A stretch of 64,000 bases of DNA from Clostridiales bacterium (GTDB taxonomy: Bacteria; Bacillota; Clostridia; Oscillospirales; Acutalibacteraceae). The notes beneath the pieces are model-generated. The model was not told the origin of the DNA. It saw only the letters and a program-made list of their open reading frames with translations, and did no database searches. Location: assembly GCA_021199275.1 (NCBI GenBank), contig JAJQIJ010000021.1:1-64000 (forward strand), given 5' to 3'. Positions 1 to 7,936 of this stretch are shown in pieces. The position numbers were made by a program, and so were the translations under genes. Position 1 is the first letter of the stretch. Every line of letters starts with the position of its first letter.

Positions 1-2
1 CA

Positions 3-974
3 GAAACGGTACGCCTGATTTTTAATCTGTTCCTTGAGGGCATGACGCCGCATTCCATAGCAGTGGAGCTTACGAACAGGGGCATCAAAACACCCAGCGG
101 CAAGGATGTCTGGAACCAGCAGACTGTGCGTAGGATGCTCTCGAACGAGAAGTACAAGGGTGATGCCCTTCTACAAAAGGAATTCACGGTGGATTTTTTA
201 CAGAAAAAGATGAAGAAAAATGAGGGCGAGGTGCCACAGTATTATGTGGAGGGAAACCACGAGGCTATTATCAGTCCCCAGGTATTCGATTTGGTGCAGG
301 CGGAACTTGCCAGACGGACGAAAGGCGGTTCACGGTACAGCGGGGTGAGCATTTTCTCGAACAAGATAAAATGCGGGGATTGCGGCAGTTGGTACGGCTC
401 CAAGGTCTGGCACTCCACGGACAGGTACCGCAAAGTCGTCTATCGCTGCAACCACAAATATGATAACGGCACAAAATGTGAGACTCCTCACGTGACCGAG
501 GACGAGATTAAAGCTGCATTCGTATCGGCGTACAACAAGCTGGTAACCGAGAAAAAAGAAATCATCACCAATGCGGAAATTGTCCGCAGGACACTCTGTG
601 TTACAGACTCCCTTCTGGCAGAGAAAAAGCAACTGGAGGATGAGATGTCGATTGTTGTCGAAATGACGCAGAGTATTGTAGAGGAGAACGCCCGTGTCGC
701 GCAGGACCAGGATGAATACCAGAAACGCTACAATGCGCTGGTGGAAAGGTACGACAAATCAAAGGCTCGGTACGATGAGGTGACCACCACTATTTCCGCA
801 AAGGAAGCACAGGGCGAGCGGCTGAAAAATTTCATCCAGACGCTGAAAGAACAGGACGGCGCAATCCGTGAATTTGACAGCGCACTCTGGGGCAGTATGG
901 TTGAGTACATCACGGTCGGCAAGAAGAAGGAACTCACGGTCACATTCCGCAACGGAACGGAGATACAGGCATAA
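3..974 (+). CDS. Large serine site-specific recombinase, C-terminal part (cut by window start)
   Basis: The reading frame is open from the left edge, so the N-terminal catalytic serine domain lies outside the window; 323 residues are visible. They start in the 'recombinase' DNA-binding domain (pattern around GIKTPSGKDVWNQQTVRRML, then NEKYKGDALLQKEF), followed by a zinc ribbon (CGDCG at about residue 123, second pair in YRCNHKYDNGTKC) and a long Lys/Glu-rich coiled coil near the C terminus. This order is standard for large serine integrases of Bacillota ICEs, IMEs and phages. The first in-frame ATG (42) is internal and not the true start. The gene and the small cassette after it read as the end of an integrated element. 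Sure of the family; which element is unknown. Confidence 0.93.
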   Translation, partial: ETVRLIFNLFLEGMTPHSIAVELTNRGIKTPSGKDVWNQQTVRRMLSNEKYKGDALLQKEFTVDFLQKKMKKNEGEVPQYYVEGNHEAIISPQVFDLVQAELARRTKGGSRYSGVSIFSNKIKCGDCGSWYGSKVWHSTDRYRKVVYRCNHKYDNGTKCETPHVTEDEIKAAFVSAYNKLVTEKKEIITNAEIVRRTLCVTDSLLAEKKQLEDEMSIVVEMTQSIVEENARVAQDQDEYQKRYNALVERYDKSKARYDEVTTTISAKEAQGERLKNFIQTLKEQDGAIREFDSALWGSMVEYITVGKKKELTVTFRNGTEIQA

Positions 975-1109
975 CAAAATACAAAAAAGGCAAACGGCAT
1001 CCGGCTTCGGTCGGATGTTTTTTGCTGTATGGGTAGAAAAGTTCATAAAGATGTGGTACAATAAATTGCAGTAGAAGTACAACTTTTGTAATGGCAAAGA
1101 GGGACTAAA

Positions 1110-1319
1110 ATGCTGAAAAATAACGTGGAAGTCGATGTGAAGGTCAAATGCATAGAGGAGAACGTCACCCAGGCGAAACTGGCCGAGGATATCGGAACCT
1201 CCGCGCCTTACATCAGTAGGCTGATTCGGAACAATGACAGGATTGTCAATAAGACATTCCTCCAGTTGATGGAGCAGCTGGGATACGATGTGGAACTCAC
1301 TTATATCAAACGGAAGTGA
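1110..1319 (+). CDS. Small XRE-family helix-turn-helix regulator
   Basis: A 69-residue protein, essentially one Cro/C1-type HTH: 'TQAKLAEDIGTSAPYISRLIR' gives the helix-turn-recognition helix, followed by a short C-terminal segment (LMEQLGYDVELTYIKRK) typical of element-encoded one-domain repressors. It follows the recombinase by about 135 bases on the same strand and is probably a regulator of the element or of the following small genes. No operator was identified. The fold call is confident, the target unknown. Confidence 0.8.
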   Translation: MLKNNVEVDVKVKCIEENVTQAKLAEDIGTSAPYISRLIRNNDRIVNKTFLQLMEQLGYDVELTYIKRK

Positions 1320-1325
1320 TGCACT

Positions 1326-1547
1326 ATGGCTAACAAATACAGTCCCGGCGATACGGCTTTCCTTGTGGAGAGCAACCGTTTCATACGGGAAGTGAAAATA
1401 TTGAAGTTCGGCGGTGGGCTTTATACTGTCCGATTCGCTGACAGCGGCGGTGGCATTAAGGTCAGAGAGAATCGACTATTCGCAACAAAGGAAGATGCGG
1501 AGGCAAGTTTGAAAAAGGAAACAAAAACGCAGCCGCATTGGTATTGA
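1326..1547 (+). CDS. Small hypothetical protein of the mobile cassette
   Basis: A 73-residue protein that starts 6 bases after the XRE gene. Its middle (PGDTAFLVESNRFIREVKILKFGGGLYTVRFADSGGGIKVRENRLF) looks like a compact beta-barrel of SH3/KOW type, as in small proteins often found in Clostridial conjugative elements; the C terminus is charged (ATKEDAEASLKKE). I recognise no catalytic motif and assign no function. Tight spacing to both neighbours suggests co-transcription with the XRE gene. Confidence 0.65.
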   Translation: MANKYSPGDTAFLVESNRFIREVKILKFGGGLYTVRFADSGGGIKVRENRLFATKEDAEASLKKETKTQPHWY

Positions 1548-1576
1548 AAGGAAATCTTGAGAAAGGCTGAGTGCTG

Positions 1577-2239
1577 ATGTTTGAGGATATTTTCAGAAGA
1601 AAGAAAGCCATCCCATCAAAACTTTTAGAATATGGTTTTGAACAGAAGGACGGCAAATATCAATATCGCACCAACATTATAAATGGGGAATTTTCATTGC
1701 TGATTGTCATAGATGCGGATGATAATGTCGATACTTTCCTGACCGAAAAGGAAACCGGTGATGAATATGTACTGTATAAAACCAATGCGGCAGGCACTTA
1801 TGTTGGTGAAGTGCGGACAGCTATTACCGACATTTTGCAGGACATCTCTTTAAAATGTTATCAGCCGTCCGTGTTTAAGGCAGCGCAGACATTACGGATG
1901 ATTGATTATGTTTCTGATACATATGGTGATGAGCTTGAGTTTCTTTGGACGAAGTTTCCTGACAATGCCGTCTGGCGGAGAAAGGACACCATGAAATGGT
2001 ATGGAGCAATCTTAACCGTACAAAGAAGCAAGCTGGGGCTGGATTCGAATGAAACGGTTGAGATAATCGATTTGCGCATTGCTCCGGAGCAGATGACTGA
2101 ACTGCTGAAAAGAGAAAATTACTATCCCGGCTGGCATATGAACAAGAAAAGCTGGTATACCGTGATATTGGATGAAAGTGTTAGTGATGAGGAACTGGTT
2201 GCACGGATACAGGACAGCTACGAGCTTGCTGTTAAATAG
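1577..2239 (+). CDS. MmcQ/YjbR family protein
   Basis: 220 residues from ATG 1577 (a GTG at 1571 is possible, but AGAAAGG at about 1560-1566 fits the ATG better). The C-terminal 100 residues carry the MmcQ/YjbR pattern: a predicted beta sheet containing KWYGAILTV, then LRIAPEQMTELL, GWHMNKKSWYTVILD and a final SDEELVARIQDSYELA helix. The N-terminal half is a separate region with no motif I know. Members fold like DNA-binding or CyaY-like domains, but their role is not established. It sits in the element-derived segment, so it may be cargo. Confidence 0.8.
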   Translation: MFEDIFRRKKAIPSKLLEYGFEQKDGKYQYRTNIINGEFSLLIVIDADDNVDTFLTEKETGDEYVLYKTNAAGTYVGEVRTAITDILQDISLKCYQPSVFKAAQTLRMIDYVSDTYGDELEFLWTKFPDNAVWRRKDTMKWYGAILTVQRSKLGLDSNETVEIIDLRIAPEQMTELLKRENYYPGWHMNKKSWYTVILDESVSDEELVARIQDSYELAVK

Positions 2240-2321
2240 CGCAAAGGCAGTTATGGACACATGATGTCATAAAGCGGTGGACACTTCATATTAAAATCAA
2301 ATTTATAGGAGGTTTTTGAAG

Positions 2322-2771
2322 ATGAAAACATTGATAGCTTATTTCTCGCTTTCAGGCGTTACAAAGAAAGTAGCTGAACGGATTCAGGCAATAGCCGGTG
2401 GGGATTTGTTTGAAATTAAGGGTGAGAAAAATTACGGCGGTTATTTGAAAGCGGTAGCCATCGGCGGCAAGGAACTCGCAACAAAGGAAATGCCAAAGGT
2501 GACAACTCATGTGGAAAATTTCGATTCCTATGACCGCATTCTGCTCGGATTTCCCGTGTGGTATGGCACTTGCCCACGTTTGATTGGGACATTCGCAGGT
2601 GAGTACAATTTTGCAGGAAAAGATGTATATGTTTTTTGCACCAGCGGTTCTTCGGGACCTGAAAAGGCAGGTCAGACCGTGACGGAAATCTGTAAGGGTG
2701 CTGTGGTACATTCGGCAATCCGAATCACAGACCAAAGCAATGAACAGATAAAGGCATGGCTTGAAAAATAA
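2322..2771 (+). CDS. Flavodoxin
   Basis: 149 residues. ATG 2322 is chosen because AGGAGG (2307-2312) lies 9 bases upstream; the TTG at 2316 is too close. The N terminus (TLIAYFSLSGVTKKVAERI) is a variant of the flavodoxin P-loop that binds FMN phosphate, and FPVWYGTCPRLIG plus FCTSGSSGPEKAG form the isoalloxazine loops seen in long-chain/FldA-like flavodoxins such as WrbA-neighbour families. It would be a cytoplasmic one- or two-electron carrier. It is the last gene of the left cassette, with sequence decay downstream. Short tandem TGGACAC words precede it (2253-2285). Confidence 0.85.
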   Translation: MKTLIAYFSLSGVTKKVAERIQAIAGGDLFEIKGEKNYGGYLKAVAIGGKELATKEMPKVTTHVENFDSYDRILLGFPVWYGTCPRLIGTFAGEYNFAGKDVYVFCTSGSSGPEKAGQTVTEICKGAVVHSAIRITDQSNEQIKAWLEK

Positions 2772-2821
2772 GTTCAGGAAGAGTTGGGTAAAAAGGCGCA
2801 CTATCAAATCTCCGCACATAT

Positions 2822-2874
2822 ACCCCGTAACGATGAACACGGCATCGTTATGAGGGGTGTGCATTTTTGCACAC
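2822..2874. other. Two adjoining inverted repeats
   Basis: ACCCCGTAACGATG (2822-2835) pairs, with one interruption, with CATCGTTATGAGGGGT (2843-2858). It is followed at once by GTGTGC (2857-2862) and GCACAC (2869-2874) around a T-rich loop. The pair lies directly after the flavodoxin and could be its terminator or an end structure of the mobile element. CATCGTTA recurs once more at 2886-2893. Confidence 0.45.
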
Positions 2875-3067
2875 GGGTGCGGGTGCATCGTTAAGGAATA
2901 TCAGATGGCTTCGTTATGTTGTATCAAATTAGACACGGCAATAGATGAAATTTATCATTTGGTATACGATTAATTGTCCGACATACAGATGAAACATATC
3001 TCCTTGAGCAAAGAAATTACATAAAACCTTATAGTGGCATGTGGGAAGCACCAGCTGGAGACTCGGC

Positions 3068-3231
3068 GCTGCGAAAAAAACCGGAGCGACAATGGCAAGC
3101 TTGTTTAACGGCACAGGCGGTTTCCCTTTAATTTGGAAATCAATTAACGGCGCTGACACTTGCTTGTGGCAGGCGAAATTGAAAAATCCCCAATGGCCGT
3201 CACTAAATTAAGGCTTGCATATGATAAATAG
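3068..3231 (+). pseudogene. Remnant of a DNA (cytosine-5-)methyltransferase N-terminus
   Basis: From about 3074 the plus strand reads KKTGATMASLFNGTGGFPL, the typical start of the first SAM-binding motif of mobile-element C5 methylases (usual form ASLFDGIGGFPL). The frame continues to GADTCLW (about 3164-3170), and after an indel of one or two bases another frame gives GEIEKSPMAVTKLRLAYDK, matching the usual WASEIEKFPIAVTK block. It ends at TAG 3229-3231. No PC motif or target domain follows, so this is a dead fragment of roughly 50 codons. It supports the view that 2772-3747 is element debris. Confidence 0.7.
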
Positions 3232-3269
3232 AGGACTGACAATTTTAGCTTCGTGTGGTGTAATATTAA

Positions 3270-3410
3270 TTCAATAAGGGCTTGCCCGTTATTCAACGTG
3301 GCAAGCGACAGCAACGCTGTCATTAATCAGCGGGTGATTGTACTCACCGCTGATTAAAAATCGGACCCCGCCGCCTGTAGAGGCAGGGACATTTCTTGCC
3401 CAAGTTATAT
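3270..3410 (+). repeat. Dispersed three-hairpin repeat, copy 1
   Basis: The best-preserved copy. The left edge is TTCAATAAGGGCTTG...GTTATTCAACGTG, the right edge GCCCAAGTTATAT. Hairpin 1 is GACAGC/GCTGTC (3307-3312, 3316-3321). Hairpin 2 is AATCAGCGGGTGA/TCACCGCTGATT around TTGTAC (3325-3355, one bulged G). Hairpin 3 surrounds GCCTGTAGAGGC (about 3366-3388). Other copies: 26845, 56821, 58151, with remnants at 5830, 7090, 32466, 50757 and 57714. Confidence 0.8.
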
Positions 3411-3454
3411 ATAATTGTATAAAAACAAAATATTAATATTTTTTCAAAAAGCAC

Positions 3455-3604
3455 TTGACAAGCCAAGTGAACAATGTTATCATGCGGTCGTTGAGTTATT
3501 TGTCTATCTTTCTCTTGTAACTTGACGTGGGCAGTCCCCGAAGCAATTCGGGGATTGTTTTTTAGTTACAAAACCATTTGAATGTATATTGTCGAATAAT
3601 GTCG
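3455..3604 (+). ncRNA. Putative small RNA module, copy A (promoter plus nested hairpin)
   Basis: A sigma-A-like promoter, TTGACA (3455-3460), 17 bases, TATCAT (3478-3483), precedes a block nearly identical to 53102-53242. The block holds an outer stem TTGTAACT/AGTTACAA (3515-3522, 3564-3571) enclosing TCCCCGAA/TTCGGGGA (3535-3554) and a run of six T (3558-3563), then a conserved tail ending ATTGTCGAAT. No reading frame is shared. It may be a short terminated transcript or an element-border site. Confidence 0.5.
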
Positions 3605-3747
3605 AATTTAAAAATCTTTTTTTAAAAAATGCTTGACAACATGGTTTTTGGGGCTGCGGCAAAGGCGTAATGGGCGCCCCTGCTATAGCGGGAATTTACC
3701 CTGCTTTTTGCGCTTAGCATTTAAAATAAGTCGTTTCTTTTAAACAG

Positions 3748-5784
3748 TCACCTATTGAGCGCGGGAAAATATGTGCCCAGGCGGCGCAAAAGCCCCCTGT
3801 AATAGTCACGCTGCATTGCGGGGGAATAAACTATATGTTCATATTTTTGCTTTAGCTCAATTATGCTGCGCTCTCTTTCGTCCGGGTTTGAAATTCTGAT
3901 TTCATCGTAAATTTCCGGGTCTTCGGCAAGGCTGACTTTGAGAATGCCGCTCTCTCCCGGCGGACAATTTACGCTTATAAGCGAATTTTCGCAATGCGCC
4001 TGGAGCCCGTCATTGTCTGACGATATGTAAAGCTTTACATCTTTACATTCAGGGTATGTATAAACGCCGAACTCTTCCCTGCCGCTTTTATTAATGATGT
4101 AATCATAGCAAAAATCGCCGTTATTACTGCAAATTTTAACAAGCTGCGCCTTGGAACTGCTGTGAGTTTCATATGCTTCAACCTTTAAAAGTGAACACAC
4201 CCCGGTAAAGCTTTGTACCTTTACAGCAATGGCCTTTGCCGAAACGGCAGGAAATTCAAAAATAGTGGCGGCGCCGTTTGGCTTAAGCTCGCCCGTGTTG
4301 AAAGAAAACGAGCCGAGCGACACCACGGCGTTTATAATATGCCCCATATCGCTTGGGTTTTCATAAAGCGCTACAGAAGATATTTTTCTTTCAACAGGCA
4401 TTTCAAACAAAATTGCCCTTTCCCTGTCTCCCTTATCAGGCACCCAAATGCCGTAAAGCGGCAATTCGTTTTGCATTTTTATGTCTGAGCTGTCTACGAG
4501 CTTAAAATTATTAAGGCGCGCGGCATTGCCGCTGGTGGCTGTTATTTTTGCGTCATAAAGCACGCTGTCTGTCCTGCGGCGCCAAAAAACCTTGTCTGCA
4601 TTTAAAATGGAATTTGCATGGTCAGTTGCAGTTTGGCTTGAATATTCGGCCATGGCAATGTAGCTTTTTGAATTTTGCATAACCCTTGAAAGGCTTTCCT
4701 TTGCAACCGGCAGACGCACGCGGTCTTTCCAGTCGTATACATTTGTTTCACCCATATAAGGAGCCGGAATTTTGAGCTTTGTTGACGCGGCGTTTTGGCT
4801 GTAATAGTCTAAAAGCCCGTCCCACGCTGTGGAATATGCAAAGCCCTTGAACACTTCCGGGCGGTAAAATGGGTTTTCTTTTAAAATAAGGTCAAGCGCC
4901 TCTTCAAAAATCAGGCTTATGGCACGGTGGTCTGCATGCACGTCATAGTCGCAGCAATATAAAACGTCTGGCTTATAGTTTTCAATCACGCTCTTTACGT
5001 CGCTTAAAAAGTTGTTTCGGGTAAAAAGATGACTGCGGTATGGCGCCTTTTTTGAATTTCCATATGTGCATTTTATACCGCGCGCAGACGTCAGTTCTTC
5101 ATTTCCCGGGCAGTTATACATGTGCTTTCCTTCACTGTTTTCAAGGCTGTCGCTGTAACCCAAAAAAATGAAATTTTCATTTGGCACACCGTATTTTTTC
5201 GCCACATTCATAGCTTCCCTAATGCGCATTTTTCCAAGCCCGTGAAAGTCGCCGTTTGTTGAAAACACAACCCTTACCGTTGATTTATTGTTTATGTAAT
5301 GTTCAATAATTCCGCCGAAAACATTAATTTCATCATCTTCATGCGGTGCAAAAAACATAACGCTTTTATTTTTAAACAGCGCAGGGCGGTCTGGTTCGGG
5401 AAAATCATAAGCTGTGTCTTTTTCGTTTGAATATTTTGAAATTATGCAAAGCGCCACGCAAAAAAGTGCCAGCAGCAAAGACAGCACAAAAAAGAACACG
5501 GTAAGCACAAGATTTACCGGAATAATGCCGGCAAAAATAACCCCCACGTCAAAAATTGCAAGCAGCATGTAAATTTGCAGCATGCGCGACTCTATATGAA
5601 TATAAAAAGCAAAAAAAGTAAATATAAATAAAGCGCTGAAAAATTTAAGCGCCATTAATTTAAGCGGGCTAAAAAAACAGTAAATTACCGCGGCTATACC
5701 TATTAATATAAGAATTGCCATAACAGGCAATGCAAAGCTCTTTTTTTCAAACGGCTTTATTTTCTGCCAATTGACTTTTATCAT
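3748..5784 (-). CDS. Membrane-anchored PIG-L family deacetylase
   Basis: 678 residues from ATG 5784 (GGAGG six bases upstream; an in-frame start at 5808 lacks a site). Four hydrophobic segments fill residues 20-125 (for example ALPVMAILILIGIAAVIYC and VLTVFFFVLSLLLALFCVA). The catalytic domain begins with FFAPHEDDE at about residue 147, the zinc-binding P-H-x-D-D-E signature of GlcNAc-PI de-N-acetylase/MshB enzymes, with the downstream CCDYDVHADHRA histidine motif. Residues after about 430 are beta-rich without a motif I know, probably a surface carbohydrate-binding module. It probably deacetylates an amino sugar of a cell-surface glycan. Monocistronic and isolated. Confidence 0.85.
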   Translation of the reverse strand: MIKVNWQKIKPFEKKSFALPVMAILILIGIAAVIYCFFSPLKLMALKFFSALFIFTFFAFYIHIESRMLQIYMLLAIFDVGVIFAGIIPVNLVLTVFFFVLSLLLALFCVALCIISKYSNEKDTAYDFPEPDRPALFKNKSVMFFAPHEDDEINVFGGIIEHYINNKSTVRVVFSTNGDFHGLGKMRIREAMNVAKKYGVPNENFIFLGYSDSLENSEGKHMYNCPGNEELTSARGIKCTYGNSKKAPYRSHLFTRNNFLSDVKSVIENYKPDVLYCCDYDVHADHRAISLIFEEALDLILKENPFYRPEVFKGFAYSTAWDGLLDYYSQNAASTKLKIPAPYMGETNVYDWKDRVRLPVAKESLSRVMQNSKSYIAMAEYSSQTATDHANSILNADKVFWRRRTDSVLYDAKITATSGNAARLNNFKLVDSSDIKMQNELPLYGIWVPDKGDRERAILFEMPVERKISSVALYENPSDMGHIINAVVSLGSFSFNTGELKPNGAATIFEFPAVSAKAIAVKVQSFTGVCSLLKVEAYETHSSSKAQLVKICSNNGDFCYDYIINKSGREEFGVYTYPECKDVKLYISSDNDGLQAHCENSLISVNCPPGESGILKVSLAEDPEIYDEIRISNPDERERSIIELKQKYEHIVYSPAMQRDYYRGLLRRLGTYFPALNR

Positions 5785-5829
5785 TATATTCCTCCATTCG
5801 CAAAACATTTAATCGCGGGCACGCCCGAA

Positions 5830-5922
5830 CAGCAGCATGGGGCAAGGCTTCGCCCGCTTTGGGAAATTACCACTAATTATTGAAAGCCTGCCGTGTTTAA
5901 TTACGGCCTGCACCCTTATTGA
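5830..5922. repeat. Degenerate dispersed-repeat remnant
   Basis: CATGGGGCAAGGCTTCGCCC then GGGAAATTACC resembles hairpins 1-2 of the copy at 58151. CACCCTTATTGAA (5910-5922) is the reverse complement of the family's left edge TTCAATAAGGG. The segment therefore seems to contain pieces in both orientations between the deacetylase and perR promoters. Confidence 0.4.
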
Positions 5923-5986
5923 AAATATTATCAAAAGGGCGCGGCTATGTCAATCATAAATTTTCAAAATAAAATTAAAAAAAGGC

Positions 5987-6014
5987 TTGACAATTTATAA
6001 ATATGTGGTACAAT
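5987..6014 (+). promoter_or_regulatory. perR promoter
   Basis: TTGACA (5987-5992), 16 bases, TACAAT (6009-6014). It lies about 50 bases before the perR start and directly upstream of a PerR-like operator. Confidence 0.65.
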
Positions 6015-6018
6015 TAAT

Positions 6019-6033
6019 TTGTAATCGTTACAA
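6019..6033. promoter_or_regulatory. PerR box
   Basis: TTGTAATCGTTACAA, a perfect 6-3-6 inverted repeat. It agrees with the Bacillus PerR consensus TTATAATnATTATAA at all but three positions. It sits just downstream of the -10 element, where binding would block transcription, so perR-rbr is probably autoregulated and peroxide-inducible. Confidence 0.65.
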
Positions 6034-6063
6034 TATTAAAATGATTTTAAATAAGTGCAAACT

Positions 6064-6483
6064 ATGACAAGAGAAAAAATAATTGAAATATTGCGTGAAA
6101 AGGACTTAAGAATAACACCACAGCGCATTGCCGTGCTTGAATATATATACGGTAAGAGCGACCACCCGGACGCGCTTGACGTTTGGGAACATGTGTCGCC
6201 CATTTACCCCAACTTTTCAAAAACAACGGTTTATAATGCGCTTAAATCACTTGTTGAATGCGGGCTTTTAATAACGGTTACGATTGACGGAGACAGCATT
6301 CACTATGACGCAGACGTAAAGCCGCACGGTCATTTTATTTGCAGCGAATGCTCAAAAATTTACGATTTTTGCGTTTCCGAAATAAATTATGACGGGCTTG
6401 ACGGTTTCGTCATAGACAAAAAAGCAATTTACTACAGCGGAATTTGCAAGCGCTGCAGTGAAAATATTAAAAACAAAAATTAA
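6064..6483 (+). CDS. perR: Fur-family transcriptional regulator, PerR type
   Basis: 139 residues from ATG 6064 (GTG 6055 is in frame but less likely). The N-terminal winged helix has the family sequence [30 protein letters not shown] and the recognition helix [13 protein letters not shown]. The C-terminal domain carries [23 protein letters not shown] and a second CKRC pair for the structural zinc. The short length, the PerR-like box in front of it and the rubrerythrin 14 bases downstream favour a peroxide sensor over Fur or Zur. As a PerR it would release DNA after metal-catalysed histidine oxidation. Substrate metal cannot be read from sequence. Confidence 0.85.
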   Translation: MTREKIIEILREKDLRITPQRIAVLEYIYGKSDHPDALDVWEHVSPIYPNFSKTTVYNALKSLVECGLLITVTIDGDSIHYDADVKPHGHFICSECSKIYDFCVSEINYDGLDGFVIDKKAIYYSGICKRCSENIKNKN

Positions 6484-6497
6484 AGGAGAACAAAATT

Positions 6498-7040
6498 ATG
6501 TCAAAAAAATACTATTGCCCTGTTTGCGGCTATGAAAGCGACGAGCCTATTGAAATTTGCCCTATCTGCGGCGCAAAAATGGCTGAACGCAAGGAAACAG
6601 ACGGTGAAAAAACCTGGGCCGCAGAACATAAAGTCGGAATTATTGACGGCGTAAGCGAAGAAATCATTCAGGGCCTGCGCGAAAACTTTACGGGCGAGTG
6701 CAGCGAAGTCGGCATGTATCTTGCAATGTCAAGGGTTGCATTCAGGGAAGGCTATGCCGAAATCGGACTTTATTGGGAAAAGGCCGCGTATGAAGAGGCT
6801 GAACACGCCGCAAAATTTGCAGAAATGCTGGGCGAGGTTGTAACAGATTCAACTAAGAAAAACCTTGAAATGCGCGTTGCGGCGGAACACGGCGCAACGG
6901 CCGGCAAAACCGAACTGGCAGTTATGGCAAAGCAGCAGGGCCTTGACGCCATTCATGACGCAGTGCATGAAATGGCAAGAGACGAAGCAAGGCACGGCAA
7001 AGCTTTTGAGGGCCTGCTTAAAAGATATTTCGGCGAATAA
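6498..7040 (+). CDS. rbr: Reverse-type rubrerythrin
   Basis: 180 residues with the rubredoxin-like iron centre at the N terminus (CPVCG at residues 7-11, CPICG at 21-25) and the ferritin-like di-iron domain after it. Helices carry the E-x2-H pattern [11 protein letters not shown] and [12 protein letters not shown]. This domain order is that of the 'reverse rubrerythrins' of Clostridium, NADH-linked peroxide reductases induced by oxygen and controlled by PerR. AAAGGAG precedes the ATG. It is the second gene of a perR operon and ends in a strong terminator. Confidence 0.92.
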   Translation: MSKKYYCPVCGYESDEPIEICPICGAKMAERKETDGEKTWAAEHKVGIIDGVSEEIIQGLRENFTGECSEVGMYLAMSRVAFREGYAEIGLYWEKAAYEEAEHAAKFAEMLGEVVTDSTKKNLEMRVAAEHGATAGKTELAVMAKQQGLDAIHDAVHEMARDEARHGKAFEGLLKRYFGE

Positions 7041-7048
7041 TAAAATAA

Positions 7049-7072
7049 GGGGCGCTGCAAACGCCCCTTTTT
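7049..7072 (+). terminator. Rho-independent terminator of perR-rbr
   Basis: GGGGCG (7049-7054) and CGCCCC (7062-7067) around a short loop, followed by five T. It begins eight bases after the rbr stop codon. Confidence 0.85.
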
Positions 7073-7089
7073 GTTTAAATATGGGCATA

Positions 7090-7200
7090 ATAACTTAGGG
7101 GAAAATGCACCGCCACCGTCAGACATTGCCTGCCGATTTTAACCGGCAGCGCACTCCCCCGGCTGTGAAAAGCCGTTTTTACTGCGTGCCGCCGCCCAAT
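7090..7200 (-). repeat. Diverged dispersed-repeat copy, minus orientation
   Basis: ATAACTTAGGGGAAAATGCACCGCC (start 7090) is the reverse complement of the family's right edge (GGTGGCATTTCCCCCTAAGTTAT in the 56821 copy, a few changes). Several short hairpins follow (TGCCG/CGGCA; GGCT/AGCC) and then CCGCCGCCCAAT. The middle is too diverged to align by eye. Confidence 0.5.
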
Positions 7201-7291
7201 GAGCAAGGCTTAAATTGGCAATTGGCAAACCGCAGCTTAAATTAGCTTTGGCGCATTGCCGGCAGGGCGTTAAAATAAAGGAGAAATTCAA

Positions 7292-7792
7292 ATGAATACA
7301 GCAGCTCTTTATAAATTATCATATGGCGTTTATGTTGTTACCACCTGGGCAGACGGCAAGGCAACCGGCTGCACCGCTAACGCCGCAATGCAGGTGACCG
7401 CCGACCCGGCAACCATAGCAGTTTCAATTAACCATGACAATTTTACGAACAAATGCATAAGCGATTCAGGTGTTTTTGCAATAAATATTTTGGGCGAAAA
7501 CTGCGAAGCGCTTGTAATTGGAAATTTCGGCTTTAAAAGCGGCAGAGACTGCGACAAGTTTGAAAATGAAAAGCCGCTTATAAAAAACTTTCTGCCTGTA
7601 GTCGGCTCTGCGTCAGCTTACATTACCTGCAAGGTTATAAACAAAATGGAAAGTTCAACGCACACCGTATTTTTAGGCGAAGTTACAGGGGCTGACATAT
7701 TAAATGATGATGCGCCCATGACTTATGCCTATTACCACAACGTAATAAAAGGTAAATCGCCGAAAAACGCCCCGACATACCGCGGCGACTGA
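7292..7792 (+). CDS. Flavin reductase-like FMN-binding protein
   Basis: 166 residues with the split-barrel flavin reductase pattern: LYKLSYGVYVVTTWADGKATGCTAN at the N terminus, ADPATIAVSINHDNFTNK, GVFAINIL and FGFKSGRDCDKF. Related proteins are the flavin part of high-molecular-weight rubredoxin (Hrb) and flavoredoxin, which pass electrons from NAD(P)H to rubredoxin, rubrerythrin or diiron flavoproteins. Placement after perR-rbr suits an electron donor in oxygen detoxification, but it has its own start (AAGGAGA ahead of ATG) and is separated by a terminator and a repeat, so co-regulation is an inference. Confidence 0.85.
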   Translation: MNTAALYKLSYGVYVVTTWADGKATGCTANAAMQVTADPATIAVSINHDNFTNKCISDSGVFAINILGENCEALVIGNFGFKSGRDCDKFENEKPLIKNFLPVVGSASAYITCKVINKMESSTHTVFLGEVTGADILNDDAPMTYAYYHNVIKGKSPKNAPTYRGD

Positions 7793-7827
7793 AACACAAC
7801 AAATTACTTTAACTTTATGCGCAAAAA

Positions 7828-7860
7828 CCCGGCCCGACTTAAGTCGGGCCGGGTTTATTT
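7828..7860. terminator. Bidirectional terminator
   Basis: CCCGGCCCGACTT/AAGTCGGGCCGGG (7828-7853), a 13-bp stem with T runs on the plus side and A runs on the other. It serves the convergent flavin reductase and EEP-repeat protein genes. Confidence 0.85.
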
Positions 7861-7936
7861 TTTACTGTAAAATGTCATATCGGCAGCCCCGGCTTGTTGC
7901 AATTGCTAAGCCTGCTCTGTCCATGTCAATTTCACA

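Noticed and set aside
2929..3159. Minus-strand frame of 76 codons in the decay zone
   Set aside because: It is antisense to the methyltransferase remnant, which has a recognisable motif; the minus frame has none.
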